Source: Azadirachta indica
Taxonomy: Eukaryota > Streptophyta > Magnoliopsida > Sapindales > Meliaceae
Direction: 5' to 3'
NCBI GenBank assembly: GCA_022749755.1
Contig: CM040451.1
Location: 4,292,871 to 4,356,870, forward strand
DNA length: 64,000 bases
The position numbers and the translations under genes are program-made. The notes beneath the pieces were generated by a model. That model was not told the DNA's origin. It made no database searches and worked only from the letters and a program-made list of their open reading frames with translations. Within the stretch, counting starts at the first letter, position 1, and every line of letters begins with the position of its first letter. This document shows, piece after piece, positions 12,635 through 24,789 of the stretch.

Positions 12635-12754
12635 GGGTGCGACCATACCAGCACTAATGCACCGGATCCCATCAGAACTCCGCAGTTAAGCGTGCTTGGG
12701 CGAGAGCAGTACTAAGATGGGTGACCTCTTGGGAAGTCCTCGTGTTGCACCCCT
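12635..12754 (+). rRNA. 5S ribosomal RNA, array copy 26
   Basis: Consensus gene, 487-bp spacing. Confidence 0.96.
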
Positions 12755-13121
12755 TTTTCCCTTTTCCACCGCGTCCTTTTCTTTTTCCTTTCGCCGTACC
12801 CTTCCCTTTTATTTTATTTTCCGAGCCCGCCCTTCCGCTCTATTTCACCGCGCAGGCCCGACGTCGGATTTTCTGTGAGGGATAGGGATAGTATCTTTTT
12901 TTTGCAAGCCTTGGTGAAAAATCCTTTAAAAACTTTAAAAGTCCATAACTTTTTGCCCCGATGTCCAATTGAAGCAATTTTTTTTTTCAAATCGCATAAC
13001 GTTTCGAGACGAATGCATTGAGGTCATTTCTTCCCCTCGACCGAGCACGCCGGCGTATGGTTTACTCCTCAAGCCTCGCAGGCAAGCCGCCCTTATATAC
13101 ATTTACCTCGCATTACCTTTC

Positions 13122-13241
13122 GGGTGCGACCATACCAGCACTAATGCACCGGATCCCATCAGAACTCCGCAGTTAAGCGTGCTTGGGCGAGAGCAGTACT
13201 AAGATGGGTGACCTCTTGGGAAGTCCTCGTGTTGCACCCCT
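13122..13241 (+). rRNA. 5S ribosomal RNA, array copy 27
   Basis: Consensus gene, 487-bp spacing. Confidence 0.96.
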
Positions 13242-13608
13242 TTTTCCCTTTTCCACCGCGTCCTTTTCTTTTTCCTTTCGCCGTACCCTTCCCTTTTATT
13301 TTATTTTCCGAGCCCGCCCTTCCGCTCTATTTCACCGCGCAGGCCCGACGTCGGATTTTCTGTGAGGGATAGGGATAGTATCTTTTTTTTGCAAGCCTTG
13401 GTGAAAAATCCTTTAAAAACTTTAAAAGTCCATAACTTTTTGCCCCGATGTCCAATTGAAGCAATTTTTTTTTTCAAATCGCATAACGTTTCGAGACGAA
13501 TGCATTGAGGTCATTTCTTCCCCTCGACCGAGCACGCCGGCGTATGGTTTACTCCTCAAGCCTCGCAGGCAAGCCGCCCTTATATACATTTACCTCGCAT
13601 TACCTTTC

Positions 13609-13728
13609 GGGTGCGACCATACCAGCACTAATGCACCGGATCCCATCAGAACTCCGCAGTTAAGCGTGCTTGGGCGAGAGCAGTACTAAGATGGGTGACC
13701 TCTTGGGAAGTCCTCGTGTTGCACCCCT
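13609..13728 (+). rRNA. 5S ribosomal RNA, array copy 28
   Basis: Consensus gene, 487-bp spacing. Confidence 0.96.
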
Positions 13729-14095
13729 TTTTCCCTTTTCCACCGCGTCCTTTTCTTTTTCCTTTCGCCGTACCCTTCCCTTTTATTTTATTTTCCGAGC
13801 CCGCCCTTCCGCTCTATTTCACCGCGCAGGCCCGACGTCGGATTTTCTGTGAGGGATAGGGATAGTATCTTTTTTTTGCAAGCCTTGGTGAAAAATCCTT
13901 TAAAAACTTTAAAAGTCCATAACTTTTTGCCCCGATGTCCAATTGAAGCAATTTTTTTTTTCAAATCGCATAACGTTTCGAGACGAATGCATTGAGGTCA
14001 TTTCTTCCCCTCGACCGAGCACGCCGGCGTATGGTTTACTCCTCAAGCCTCGCAGGCAAGCCGCCCTTATATACATTTACCTCGCATTACCTTTC

Positions 14096-14215
14096 GGGTG
14101 CGACCATACCAGCACTAATGCACCGGATCCCATCAGAACTCCGCAGTTAAGCGTGCTTGGGCGAGAGCAGTACTAAGATGGGTGACCTCTTGGGAAGTCC
14201 TCGTGTTGCACCCCT
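14096..14215 (+). rRNA. 5S ribosomal RNA, array copy 29
   Basis: Consensus gene, 487-bp spacing. Confidence 0.96.
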
Positions 14216-14582
14216 TTTTCCCTTTTCCACCGCGTCCTTTTCTTTTTCCTTTCGCCGTACCCTTCCCTTTTATTTTATTTTCCGAGCCCGCCCTTCCGCT
14301 CTATTTCACCGCGCAGGCCCGACGTCGGATTTTCTGTGAGGGATAGGGATAGTATCTTTTTTTTGCAAGCCTTGGTGAAAAATCCTTTAAAAACTTTAAA
14401 AGTCCATAACTTTTTGCCCCGATGTCCAATTGAAGCAATTTTTTTTTTCAAATCGCATAACGTTTCGAGACGAATGCATTGAGGTCATTTCTTCCCCTCG
14501 ACCGAGCACGCCGGCGTATGGTTTACTCCTCAAGCCTCGCAGGCAAGCCGCCCTTATATACATTTACCTCGCATTACCTTTC

Positions 14583-14702
14583 GGGTGCGACCATACCAGC
14601 ACTAATGCACCGGATCCCATCAGAACTCCGCAGTTAAGCGTGCTTGGGCGAGAGCAGTACTAAGATGGGTGACCTCTTGGGAAGTCCTCGTGTTGCACCC
14701 CT
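14583..14702 (+). rRNA. 5S ribosomal RNA, array copy 30
   Basis: Consensus gene, 487-bp spacing. Confidence 0.96.
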
Positions 14703-15069
14703 TTTTCCCTTTTCCACCGCGTCCTTTTCTTTTTCCTTTCGCCGTACCCTTCCCTTTTATTTTATTTTCCGAGCCCGCCCTTCCGCTCTATTTCACCGCG
14801 CAGGCCCGACGTCGGATTTTCTGTGAGGGATAGGGATAGTATCTTTTTTTTGCAAGCCTTGGTGAAAAATCCTTTAAAAACTTTAAAAGTCCATAACTTT
14901 TTGCCCCGATGTCCAATTGAAGCAATTTTTTTTTTCAAATCGCATAACGTTTCGAGACGAATGCATTGAGGTCATTTCTTCCCCTCGACCGAGCACGCCG
15001 GCGTATGGTTTACTCCTCAAGCCTCGCAGGCAAGCCGCCCTTATATACATTTACCTCGCATTACCTTTC

Positions 15070-15189
15070 GGGTGCGACCATACCAGCACTAATGCACCGG
15101 ATCCCATCAGAACTCCGCAGTTAAGCGTGCTTGGGCGAGAGCAGTACTAAGATGGGTGACCTCTTGGGAAGTCCTCGTGTTGCACCCCT
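15070..15189 (+). rRNA. 5S ribosomal RNA, array copy 31
   Basis: Consensus gene, 487-bp spacing. Confidence 0.96.
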
Positions 15190-15556
15190 TTTTCCCTTTT
15201 CCACCGCGTCCTTTTCTTTTTCCTTTCGCCGTACCCTTCCCTTTTATTTTATTTTCCGAGCCCGCCCTTCCGCTCTATTTCACCGCGCAGGCCCGACGTC
15301 GGATTTTCTGTGAGGGATAGGGATAGTATCTTTTTTTTGCAAGCCTTGGTGAAAAATCCTTTAAAAACTTTAAAAGTCCATAACTTTTTGCCCCGATGTC
15401 CAATTGAAGCAATTTTTTTTTTCAAATCGCATAACGTTTCGAGACGAATGCATTGAGGTCATTTCTTCCCCTCGACCGAGCACGCCGGCGTATGGTTTAC
15501 TCCTCAAGCCTCGCAGGCAAGCCGCCCTTATATACATTTACCTCGCATTACCTTTC

Positions 15557-15676
15557 GGGTGCGACCATACCAGCACTAATGCACCGGATCCCATCAGAAC
15601 TCCGCAGTTAAGCGTGCTTGGGCGAGAGCAGTACTAAGATGGGTGACCTCTTGGGAAGTCCTCGTGTTGCACCCCT
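15557..15676 (+). rRNA. 5S ribosomal RNA, array copy 32
   Basis: Consensus gene, 487-bp spacing. Confidence 0.96.
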
Positions 15677-16043
15677 TTTTCCCTTTTCCACCGCGTCCTT
15701 TTCTTTTTCCTTTCGCCGTACCCTTCCCTTTTATTTTATTTTCCGAGCCCGCCCTTCCGCTCTATTTCACCGCGCAGGCCCGACGTCGGATTTTCTGTGA
15801 GGGATAGGGATAGTATCTTTTTTTTGCAAGCCTTGGTGAAAAATCCTTTAAAAACTTTAAAAGTCCATAACTTTTTGCCCCGATGTCCAATTGAAGCAAT
15901 TTTTTTTTTCAAATCGCATAACGTTTCGAGACGAATGCATTGAGGTCATTTCTTCCCCTCGACCGAGCACGCCGGCGTATGGTTTACTCCTCAAGCCTCG
16001 CAGGCAAGCCGCCCTTATATACATTTACCTCGCATTACCTTTC

Positions 16044-16163
16044 GGGTGCGACCATACCAGCACTAATGCACCGGATCCCATCAGAACTCCGCAGTTAAGC
16101 GTGCTTGGGCGAGAGCAGTACTAAGATGGGTGACCTCTTGGGAAGTCCTCGTGTTGCACCCCT
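16044..16163 (+). rRNA. 5S ribosomal RNA, array copy 33
   Basis: Consensus gene, 487-bp spacing. Confidence 0.96.
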
Positions 16164-16530
16164 TTTTCCCTTTTCCACCGCGTCCTTTTCTTTTTCCTTT
16201 CGCCGTACCCTTCCCTTTTATTTTATTTTCCGAGCCCGCCCTTCCGCTCTATTTCACCGCGCAGGCCCGACGTCGGATTTTCTGTGAGGGATAGGGATAG
16301 TATCTTTTTTTTGCAAGCCTTGGTGAAAAATCCTTTAAAAACTTTAAAAGTCCATAACTTTTTGCCCCGATGTCCAATTGAAGCAATTTTTTTTTTCAAA
16401 TCGCATAACGTTTCGAGACGAATGCATTGAGGTCATTTCTTCCCCTCGACCGAGCACGCCGGCGTATGGTTTACTCCTCAAGCCTCGCAGGCAAGCCGCC
16501 CTTATATACATTTACCTCGCATTACCTTTC

Positions 16531-16650
16531 GGGTGCGACCATACCAGCACTAATGCACCGGATCCCATCAGAACTCCGCAGTTAAGCGTGCTTGGGCGAG
16601 AGCAGTACTAAGATGGGTGACCTCTTGGGAAGTCCTCGTGTTGCACCCCT
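16531..16650 (+). rRNA. 5S ribosomal RNA, array copy 34
   Basis: Consensus gene, 487-bp spacing. Confidence 0.96.
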
Positions 16651-17017
16651 TTTTCCCTTTTCCACCGCGTCCTTTTCTTTTTCCTTTCGCCGTACCCTTC
16701 CCTTTTATTTTATTTTCCGAGCCCGCCCTTCCGCTCTATTTCACCGCGCAGGCCCGACGTCGGATTTTCTGTGAGGGATAGGGATAGTATCTTTTTTTTG
16801 CAAGCCTTGGTGAAAAATCCTTTAAAAACTTTAAAAGTCCATAACTTTTTGCCCCGATGTCCAATTGAAGCAATTTTTTTTTTCAAATCGCATAACGTTT
16901 CGAGACGAATGCATTGAGGTCATTTCTTCCCCTCGACCGAGCACGCCGGCGTATGGTTTACTCCTCAAGCCTCGCAGGCAAGCCGCCCTTATATACATTT
17001 ACCTCGCATTACCTTTC

Positions 17018-17137
17018 GGGTGCGACCATACCAGCACTAATGCACCGGATCCCATCAGAACTCCGCAGTTAAGCGTGCTTGGGCGAGAGCAGTACTAAGA
17101 TGGGTGACCTCTTGGGAAGTCCTCGTGTTGCACCCCT
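17018..17137 (+). rRNA. 5S ribosomal RNA, array copy 35
   Basis: Consensus gene, 487-bp spacing. Confidence 0.96.
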
Positions 17138-17504
17138 TTTTCCCTTTTCCACCGCGTCCTTTTCTTTTTCCTTTCGCCGTACCCTTCCCTTTTATTTTAT
17201 TTTCCGAGCCCGCCCTTCCGCTCTATTTCACCGCGCAGGCCCGACGTCGGATTTTCTGTGAGGGATAGGGATAGTATCTTTTTTTTGCAAGCCTTGGTGA
17301 AAAATCCTTTAAAAACTTTAAAAGTCCATAACTTTTTGCCCCGATGTCCAATTGAAGCAATTTTTTTTTTCAAATCGCATAACGTTTCGAGACGAATGCA
17401 TTGAGGTCATTTCTTCCCCTCGACCGAGCACGCCGGCGTATGGTTTACTCCTCAAGCCTCGCAGGCAAGCCGCCCTTATATACATTTACCTCGCATTACC
17501 TTTC

Positions 17505-17624
17505 GGGTGCGACCATACCAGCACTAATGCACCGGATCCCATCAGAACTCCGCAGTTAAGCGTGCTTGGGCGAGAGCAGTACTAAGATGGGTGACCTCTT
17601 GGGAAGTCCTCGTGTTGCACCCCT
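17505..17624 (+). rRNA. 5S ribosomal RNA, array copy 36
   Basis: Consensus gene, 487-bp spacing. Confidence 0.96.
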
Positions 17625-17991
17625 TTTTCCCTTTTCCACCGCGTCCTTTTCTTTTTCCTTTCGCCGTACCCTTCCCTTTTATTTTATTTTCCGAGCCCGC
17701 CCTTCCGCTCTATTTCACCGCGCAGGCCCGACGTCGGATTTTCTGTGAGGGATAGGGATAGTATCTTTTTTTTGCAAGCCTTGGTGAAAAATCCTTTAAA
17801 AACTTTAAAAGTCCATAACTTTTTGCCCCGATGTCCAATTGAAGCAATTTTTTTTTTCAAATCGCATAACGTTTCGAGACGAATGCATTGAGGTCATTTC
17901 TTCCCCTCGACCGAGCACGCCGGCGTATGGTTTACTCCTCAAGCCTCGCAGGCAAGCCGCCCTTATATACATTTACCTCGCATTACCTTTC

Positions 17992-18111
17992 GGGTGCGAC
18001 CATACCAGCACTAATGCACCGGATCCCATCAGAACTCCGCAGTTAAGCGTGCTTGGGCGAGAGCAGTACTAAGATGGGTGACCTCTTGGGAAGTCCTCGT
18101 GTTGCACCCCT
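17992..18111 (+). rRNA. 5S ribosomal RNA, array copy 37
   Basis: Consensus gene, 487-bp spacing. Confidence 0.96.
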
Positions 18112-18478
18112 TTTTCCCTTTTCCACCGCGTCCTTTTCTTTTTCCTTTCGCCGTACCCTTCCCTTTTATTTTATTTTCCGAGCCCGCCCTTCCGCTCTAT
18201 TTCACCGCGCAGGCCCGACGTCGGATTTTCTGTGAGGGATAGGGATAGTATCTTTTTTTTGCAAGCCTTGGTGAAAAATCCTTTAAAAACTTTAAAAGTC
18301 CATAACTTTTTGCCCCGATGTCCAATTGAAGCAATTTTTTTTTTCAAATCGCATAACGTTTCGAGACGAATGCATTGAGGTCATTTCTTCCCCTCGACCG
18401 AGCACGCCGGCGTATGGTTTACTCCTCAAGCCTCGCAGGCAAGCCGCCCTTATATACATTTACCTCGCATTACCTTTC

Positions 18479-18598
18479 GGGTGCGACCATACCAGCACTA
18501 ATGCACCGGATCCCATCAGAACTCCGCAGTTAAGCGTGCTTGGGCGAGAGCAGTACTAAGATGGGTGACCTCTTGGGAAGTCCTCGTGTTGCACCCCT
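18479..18598 (+). rRNA. 5S ribosomal RNA, array copy 38
   Basis: Consensus gene, 487-bp spacing. Confidence 0.96.
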
Positions 18599-18965
18599 TT
18601 TTCCCTTTTCCACCGCGTCCTTTTCTTTTTCCTTTCGCCGTACCCTTCCCTTTTATTTTATTTTCCGAGCCCGCCCTTCCGCTCTATTTCACCGCGCAGG
18701 CCCGACGTCGGATTTTCTGTGAGGGATAGGGATAGTATCTTTTTTTTGCAAGCCTTGGTGAAAAATCCTTTAAAAACTTTAAAAGTCCATAACTTTTTGC
18801 CCCGATGTCCAATTGAAGCAATTTTTTTTTTCAAATCGCATAACGTTTCGAGACGAATGCATTGAGGTCATTTCTTCCCCTCGACCGAGCACGCCGGCGT
18901 ATGGTTTACTCCTCAAGCCTCGCAGGCAAGCCGCCCTTATATACATTTACCTCGCATTACCTTTC

Positions 18966-19085
18966 GGGTGCGACCATACCAGCACTAATGCACCGGATCC
19001 CATCAGAACTCCGCAGTTAAGCGTGCTTGGGCGAGAGCAGTACTAAGATGGGTGACCTCTTGGGAAGTCCTCGTGTTGCACCCCT
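18966..19085 (+). rRNA. 5S ribosomal RNA, array copy 39
   Basis: Consensus gene, 487-bp spacing. Confidence 0.96.
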
Positions 19086-19452
19086 TTTTCCCTTTTCCAC
19101 CGCGTCCTTTTCTTTTTCCTTTCGCCGTACCCTTCCCTTTTATTTTATTTTCCGAGCCCGCCCTTCCGCTCTATTTCACCGCGCAGGCCCGACGTCGGAT
19201 TTTCTGTGAGGGATAGGGATAGTATCTTTTTTTTGCAAGCCTTGGTGAAAAATCCTTTAAAAACTTTAAAAGTCCATAACTTTTTGCCCCGATGTCCAAT
19301 TGAAGCAATTTTTTTTTTCAAATCGCATAACGTTTCGAGACGAATGCATTGAGGTCATTTCTTCCCCTCGACCGAGCACGCCGGCGTATGGTTTACTCCT
19401 CAAGCCTCGCAGGCAAGCCGCCCTTATATACATTTACCTCGCATTACCTTTC

Positions 19453-19572
19453 GGGTGCGACCATACCAGCACTAATGCACCGGATCCCATCAGAACTCCG
19501 CAGTTAAGCGTGCTTGGGCGAGAGCAGTACTAAGATGGGTGACCTCTTGGGAAGTCCTCGTGTTGCACCCCT
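19453..19572 (+). rRNA. 5S ribosomal RNA, array copy 40
   Basis: Consensus gene, 487-bp spacing. Confidence 0.96.
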
Positions 19573-19939
19573 TTTTCCCTTTTCCACCGCGTCCTTTTCT
19601 TTTTCCTTTCGCCGTACCCTTCCCTTTTATTTTATTTTCCGAGCCCGCCCTTCCGCTCTATTTCACCGCGCAGGCCCGACGTCGGATTTTCTGTGAGGGA
19701 TAGGGATAGTATCTTTTTTTTGCAAGCCTTGGTGAAAAATCCTTTAAAAACTTTAAAAGTCCATAACTTTTTGCCCCGATGTCCAATTGAAGCAATTTTT
19801 TTTTTCAAATCGCATAACGTTTCGAGACGAATGCATTGAGGTCATTTCTTCCCCTCGACCGAGCACGCCGGCGTATGGTTTACTCCTCAAGCCTCGCAGG
19901 CAAGCCGCCCTTATATACATTTACCTCGCATTACCTTTC

Positions 19940-20059
19940 GGGTGCGACCATACCAGCACTAATGCACCGGATCCCATCAGAACTCCGCAGTTAAGCGTGC
20001 TTGGGCGAGAGCAGTACTAAGATGGGTGACCTCTTGGGAAGTCCTCGTGTTGCACCCCT
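19940..20059 (+). rRNA. 5S ribosomal RNA, array copy 41
   Basis: Consensus gene, 487-bp spacing. Confidence 0.96.
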
Positions 20060-20426
20060 TTTTCCCTTTTCCACCGCGTCCTTTTCTTTTTCCTTTCGCC
20101 GTACCCTTCCCTTTTATTTTATTTTCCGAGCCCGCCCTTCCGCTCTATTTCACCGCGCAGGCCCGACGTCGGATTTTCTGTGAGGGATAGGGATAGTATC
20201 TTTTTTTTGCAAGCCTTGGTGAAAAATCCTTTAAAAACTTTAAAAGTCCATAACTTTTTGCCCCGATGTCCAATTGAAGCAATTTTTTTTTTCAAATCGC
20301 ATAACGTTTCGAGACGAATGCATTGAGGTCATTTCTTCCCCTCGACCGAGCACGCCGGCGTATGGTTTACTCCTCAAGCCTCGCAGGCAAGCCGCCCTTA
20401 TATACATTTACCTCGCATTACCTTTC

Positions 20427-20546
20427 GGGTGCGACCATACCAGCACTAATGCACCGGATCCCATCAGAACTCCGCAGTTAAGCGTGCTTGGGCGAGAGCA
20501 GTACTAAGATGGGTGACCTCTTGGGAAGTCCTCGTGTTGCACCCCT
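20427..20546 (+). rRNA. 5S ribosomal RNA, array copy 42
   Basis: Consensus gene, 487-bp spacing. Confidence 0.96.
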
Positions 20547-20913
20547 TTTTCCCTTTTCCACCGCGTCCTTTTCTTTTTCCTTTCGCCGTACCCTTCCCTT
20601 TTATTTTATTTTCCGAGCCCGCCCTTCCGCTCTATTTCACCGCGCAGGCCCGACGTCGGATTTTCTGTGAGGGATAGGGATAGTATCTTTTTTTTGCAAG
20701 CCTTGGTGAAAAATCCTTTAAAAACTTTAAAAGTCCATAACTTTTTGCCCCGATGTCCAATTGAAGCAATTTTTTTTTTCAAATCGCATAACGTTTCGAG
20801 ACGAATGCATTGAGGTCATTTCTTCCCCTCGACCGAGCACGCCGGCGTATGGTTTACTCCTCAAGCCTCGCAGGCAAGCCGCCCTTATATACATTTACCT
20901 CGCATTACCTTTC

Positions 20914-21033
20914 GGGTGCGACCATACCAGCACTAATGCACCGGATCCCATCAGAACTCCGCAGTTAAGCGTGCTTGGGCGAGAGCAGTACTAAGATGGG
21001 TGACCTCTTGGGAAGTCCTCGTGTTGCACCCCT
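20914..21033 (+). rRNA. 5S ribosomal RNA, array copy 43
   Basis: Consensus gene, 487-bp spacing. Confidence 0.96.
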
Positions 21034-21400
21034 TTTTCCCTTTTCCACCGCGTCCTTTTCTTTTTCCTTTCGCCGTACCCTTCCCTTTTATTTTATTTTC
21101 CGAGCCCGCCCTTCCGCTCTATTTCACCGCGCAGGCCCGACGTCGGATTTTCTGTGAGGGATAGGGATAGTATCTTTTTTTTGCAAGCCTTGGTGAAAAA
21201 TCCTTTAAAAACTTTAAAAGTCCATAACTTTTTGCCCCGATGTCCAATTGAAGCAATTTTTTTTTTCAAATCGCATAACGTTTCGAGACGAATGCATTGA
21301 GGTCATTTCTTCCCCTCGACCGAGCACGCCGGCGTATGGTTTACTCCTCAAGCCTCGCAGGCAAGCCGCCCTTATATACATTTACCTCGCATTACCTTTC

Positions 21401-21520
21401 GGGTGCGACCATACCAGCACTAATGCACCGGATCCCATCAGAACTCCGCAGTTAAGCGTGCTTGGGCGAGAGCAGTACTAAGATGGGTGACCTCTTGGGA
21501 AGTCCTCGTGTTGCACCCCT
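21401..21520 (+). rRNA. 5S ribosomal RNA, array copy 44
   Basis: Consensus gene, 487-bp spacing. Confidence 0.96.
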
Positions 21521-21887
21521 TTTTCCCTTTTCCACCGCGTCCTTTTCTTTTTCCTTTCGCCGTACCCTTCCCTTTTATTTTATTTTCCGAGCCCGCCCTT
21601 CCGCTCTATTTCACCGCGCAGGCCCGACGTCGGATTTTCTGTGAGGGATAGGGATAGTATCTTTTTTTTGCAAGCCTTGGTGAAAAATCCTTTAAAAACT
21701 TTAAAAGTCCATAACTTTTTGCCCCGATGTCCAATTGAAGCAATTTTTTTTTTCAAATCGCATAACGTTTCGAGACGAATGCATTGAGGTCATTTCTTCC
21801 CCTCGACCGAGCACGCCGGCGTATGGTTTACTCCTCAAGCCTCGCAGGCAAGCCGCCCTTATATACATTTACCTCGCATTACCTTTC

Positions 21888-22007
21888 GGGTGCGACCATA
21901 CCAGCACTAATGCACCGGATCCCATCAGAACTCCGCAGTTAAGCGTGCTTGGGCGAGAGCAGTACTAAGATGGGTGACCTCTTGGGAAGTCCTCGTGTTG
22001 CACCCCT
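21888..22007 (+). rRNA. 5S ribosomal RNA, array copy 45
   Basis: Consensus gene, 487-bp spacing. Confidence 0.96.
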
Positions 22008-22374
22008 TTTTCCCTTTTCCACCGCGTCCTTTTCTTTTTCCTTTCGCCGTACCCTTCCCTTTTATTTTATTTTCCGAGCCCGCCCTTCCGCTCTATTTCA
22101 CCGCGCAGGCCCGACGTCGGATTTTCTGTGAGGGATAGGGATAGTATCTTTTTTTTGCAAGCCTTGGTGAAAAATCCTTTAAAAACTTTAAAAGTCCATA
22201 ACTTTTTGCCCCGATGTCCAATTGAAGCAATTTTTTTTTTCAAATCGCATAACGTTTCGAGACGAATGCATTGAGGTCATTTCTTCCCCTCGACCGAGCA
22301 CGCCGGCGTATGGTTTACTCCTCAAGCCTCGCAGGCAAGCCGCCCTTATATACATTTACCTCGCATTACCTTTC

Positions 22375-22494
22375 GGGTGCGACCATACCAGCACTAATGC
22401 ACCGGATCCCATCAGAACTCCGCAGTTAAGCGTGCTTGGGCGAGAGCAGTACTAAGATGGGTGACCTCTTGGGAAGTCCTCGTGTTGCACCCCT
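22375..22494 (+). rRNA. 5S ribosomal RNA, array copy 46
   Basis: Consensus gene; last regular unit before the rearrangement at 22862-23202. Confidence 0.96.
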
Positions 22495-22861
22495 TTTTCC
22501 CTTTTCCACCGCGTCCTTTTCTTTTTCCTTTCGCCGTACCCTTCCCTTTTATTTTATTTTCCGAGCCCGCCCTTCCGCTCTATTTCACCGCGCAGGCCCG
22601 ACGTCGGATTTTCTGTGAGGGATAGGGATAGTATCTTTTTTTTGCAAGCCTTGGTGAAAAATCCTTTAAAAACTTTAAAAGTCCATAACTTTTTGCCCCG
22701 ATGTCCAATTGAAGCAATTTTTTTTTTCAAATCGCATAACGTTTCGAGACGAATGCATTGAGGTCATTTCTTCCCCTCGACCGAGCACGCCGGCGTATGG
22801 TTTACTCCTCAAGCCTCGCAGGCAAGCCGCCCTTATATACATTTACCTCGCATTACCTTTC

Positions 22862-22911
22862 GGGTGCGACCATACCAGCACTAATGCACCGGATCCCATC
22901 AGAACTCCGCA
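22862..22911 (+). pseudogene. Truncated 5S rRNA (first 50 nt)
   Basis: Unmutated first 50 nt of the 5S gene behind an intact promoter. It breaks off after AACTCCGCA and joins the -34 promoter segment of another 5S copy. The intermediate element and C box are missing, so it should not be transcribed. Confidence 0.94.
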
Positions 22912-22945
22912 CGCCCTTATATACATTTACCTCGCAGTACCTTTC

Positions 22946-23008
22946 GGGTGCGACCATACCAGCACTAATGCACCGGATCCCATCAGAACTCCGCAGTTAA
23001 GCGTGCTT
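22946..23008 (+). pseudogene. Truncated 5S rRNA (first 63 nt)
   Basis: First 63 nt of a 5S gene with the promoter variant GCAGTACC (consensus GCATTACC), which otherwise occurs only in the last three array copies. It ends after GCGTGCTT and joins the spacer at AAAACTTTAAAAG, deleting the 3' half of the gene, the terminator and the first part of the spacer. Confidence 0.94.
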
Positions 23009-23201
23009 AAAACTTTAAAAGTCCATAACTTTTTGCCCCGATGTCCAATTGAAGCAATTTTTTTTTTCAAATCGCATAACGTTTCGAGACGAATGCATTG
23101 AGGTCATTTCTTCCCCTCGACCGAGCACGCCGGCGTATGGTTTACTCCTCAAGCCTCGCAGGCAAGCCGCCCTTATATACATTTACCTCGCATTACCTTT
23201 C

Positions 23202-23321
23202 GGGTGCGACCATACCAGCACTAATGCACCGGATCCCATCAGAACTCCGCAGTTAAGCGTGCTTGGGCGAGAGCAGTACTAAGATGGGTGACCTCTTGGG
23301 AAGTCCTCGTGTTGCACCCCT
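23202..23321 (+). rRNA. 5S ribosomal RNA, array copy 47
   Basis: Consensus gene; first intact copy after the rearrangement, 256 bp after the start of the truncated copy at 22946. Confidence 0.96.
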
Positions 23322-23688
23322 TTTTCCCTTTTCCACCGCGTCCTTTTCTTTTTCCTTTCGCCGTACCCTTCCCTTTTATTTTATTTTCCGAGCCCGCCCT
23401 TCCGCTCTATTTCACCGCGCAGGCCCGACGTCGGATTTTCTGTGAGGGATAGGGATAGTATCTTTTTTTTGCAAGCCTTGGTGAAAAATCCTTTAAAAAC
23501 TTTAAAAGTCCATAACTTTTTGCCCCGATGTCCAATTGAAGCAATTTTTTTTTTCAAATCGCATAACGTTTCGAGACGAATGCATTGAGGTCATTTCTTC
23601 CCCTCGACCGAGCACGCCGGCGTATGGTTTACTCCTCAAGCCTCGCAGGCAAGCCGCCCTTATATACATTTACCTCGCATTACCTTTC

Positions 23689-23808
23689 GGGTGCGACCAT
23701 ACCAGCACTAATGCACCGGATCCCATCAGAACTCCGCAGTTAAGCGTGCTTGGGCGAGAGCAGTACTAAGATGGGTGACCTCTTGGGAAGTCCTCGTGTT
23801 GCACCCCT
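23689..23808 (+). rRNA. 5S ribosomal RNA, array copy 48
   Basis: Consensus gene, 487-bp spacing. Confidence 0.96.
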
Positions 23809-24175
23809 TTTTCCCTTTTCCACCGCGTCCTTTTCTTTTTCCTTTCGCCGTACCCTTCCCTTTTATTTTATTTTCCGAGCCCGCCCTTCCGCTCTATTTC
23901 ACCGCGCAGGCCCGACGTCGGATTTTCTGTGAGGGATAGGGATAGTATCTTTTTTTTGCAAGCCTTGGTGAAAAATCCTTTAAAAACTTTAAAAGTCCAT
24001 AACTTTTTGCCCCGATGTCCAATTGAAGCAATTTTTTTTTTCAAATCGCATAACGTTTCGAGACGAATGCATTGAGGTCATTTCTTCCCCTCGACCGAGC
24101 ACGCCGGCGTATGGTTTACTCCTCAAGCCTCGCAGGCAAGCCGCCCTTATATACATTTACCTCGCATTACCTTTC

Positions 24176-24295
24176 GGGTGCGACCATACCAGCACTAATG
24201 CACCGGATCCCATCAGAACTCCGCAGTTAAGCGTGCTTGGGCGAGAGCAGTACTAAGATGGGTGACCTCTTGGGAAGTCCTCGTGTTGCACCCCT
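24176..24295 (+). rRNA. 5S ribosomal RNA, array copy 49
   Basis: Consensus gene. One extra T in the spacer T tract (about 24520) puts copy 50 at 488 bp. Confidence 0.96.
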
Positions 24296-24663
24296 TTTTC
24301 CCTTTTCCACCGCGTCCTTTTCTTTTTCCTTTCGCCGTACCCTTCCCTTTTATTTTATTTTCCGAGCCCGCCCTTCCGCTCTATTTCACCGCGCAGGCCC
24401 GACGTCGGATTTTCTGTGAGGGATAGGGATAGTATCTTTTTTTTGCAAGCCTTGGTGAAAAATCCTTTAAAAACTTTAAAAGTCCATAACTTTTTGCCCC
24501 GATGTCCAATTGAAGCAATTTTTTTTTTTCAAATCGCATAACGTTTCGAGACGAATGCATTGAGGTCATTTCTTCCCCTCGACCGAGCACGCCGGCGTAT
24601 GGTTTACTCCTCAAGCCTCGCAGGCAAGCCGCCCTTATATACATTTACCTCGCATTACCTTTC

Positions 24664-24789
24664 GGGTGCGACCATACCAGCACTAATGCACCGGATCCCA
24701 TCAGAACTCCGCAGTTAAGCGTGCTTGGGCGAGAGCAGTACTAAGATGGGTGACCTCTTGGGAAGTCCTCGTGTTGCGTGTTGCACCCT
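24664..24789 (+). rRNA. 5S ribosomal RNA, array copy 50 (7-bp 3' duplication)
   Basis: 5S gene with a tandem 7-bp duplication of GTGTTGC near its 3' end and one C fewer in the final CACCC, giving 126 nt. The duplication lies in the 3' strand of helix I, so a transcript could pair its 5' end with only one of the two copies. Promoter and internal control regions are intact. Confidence 0.9.
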
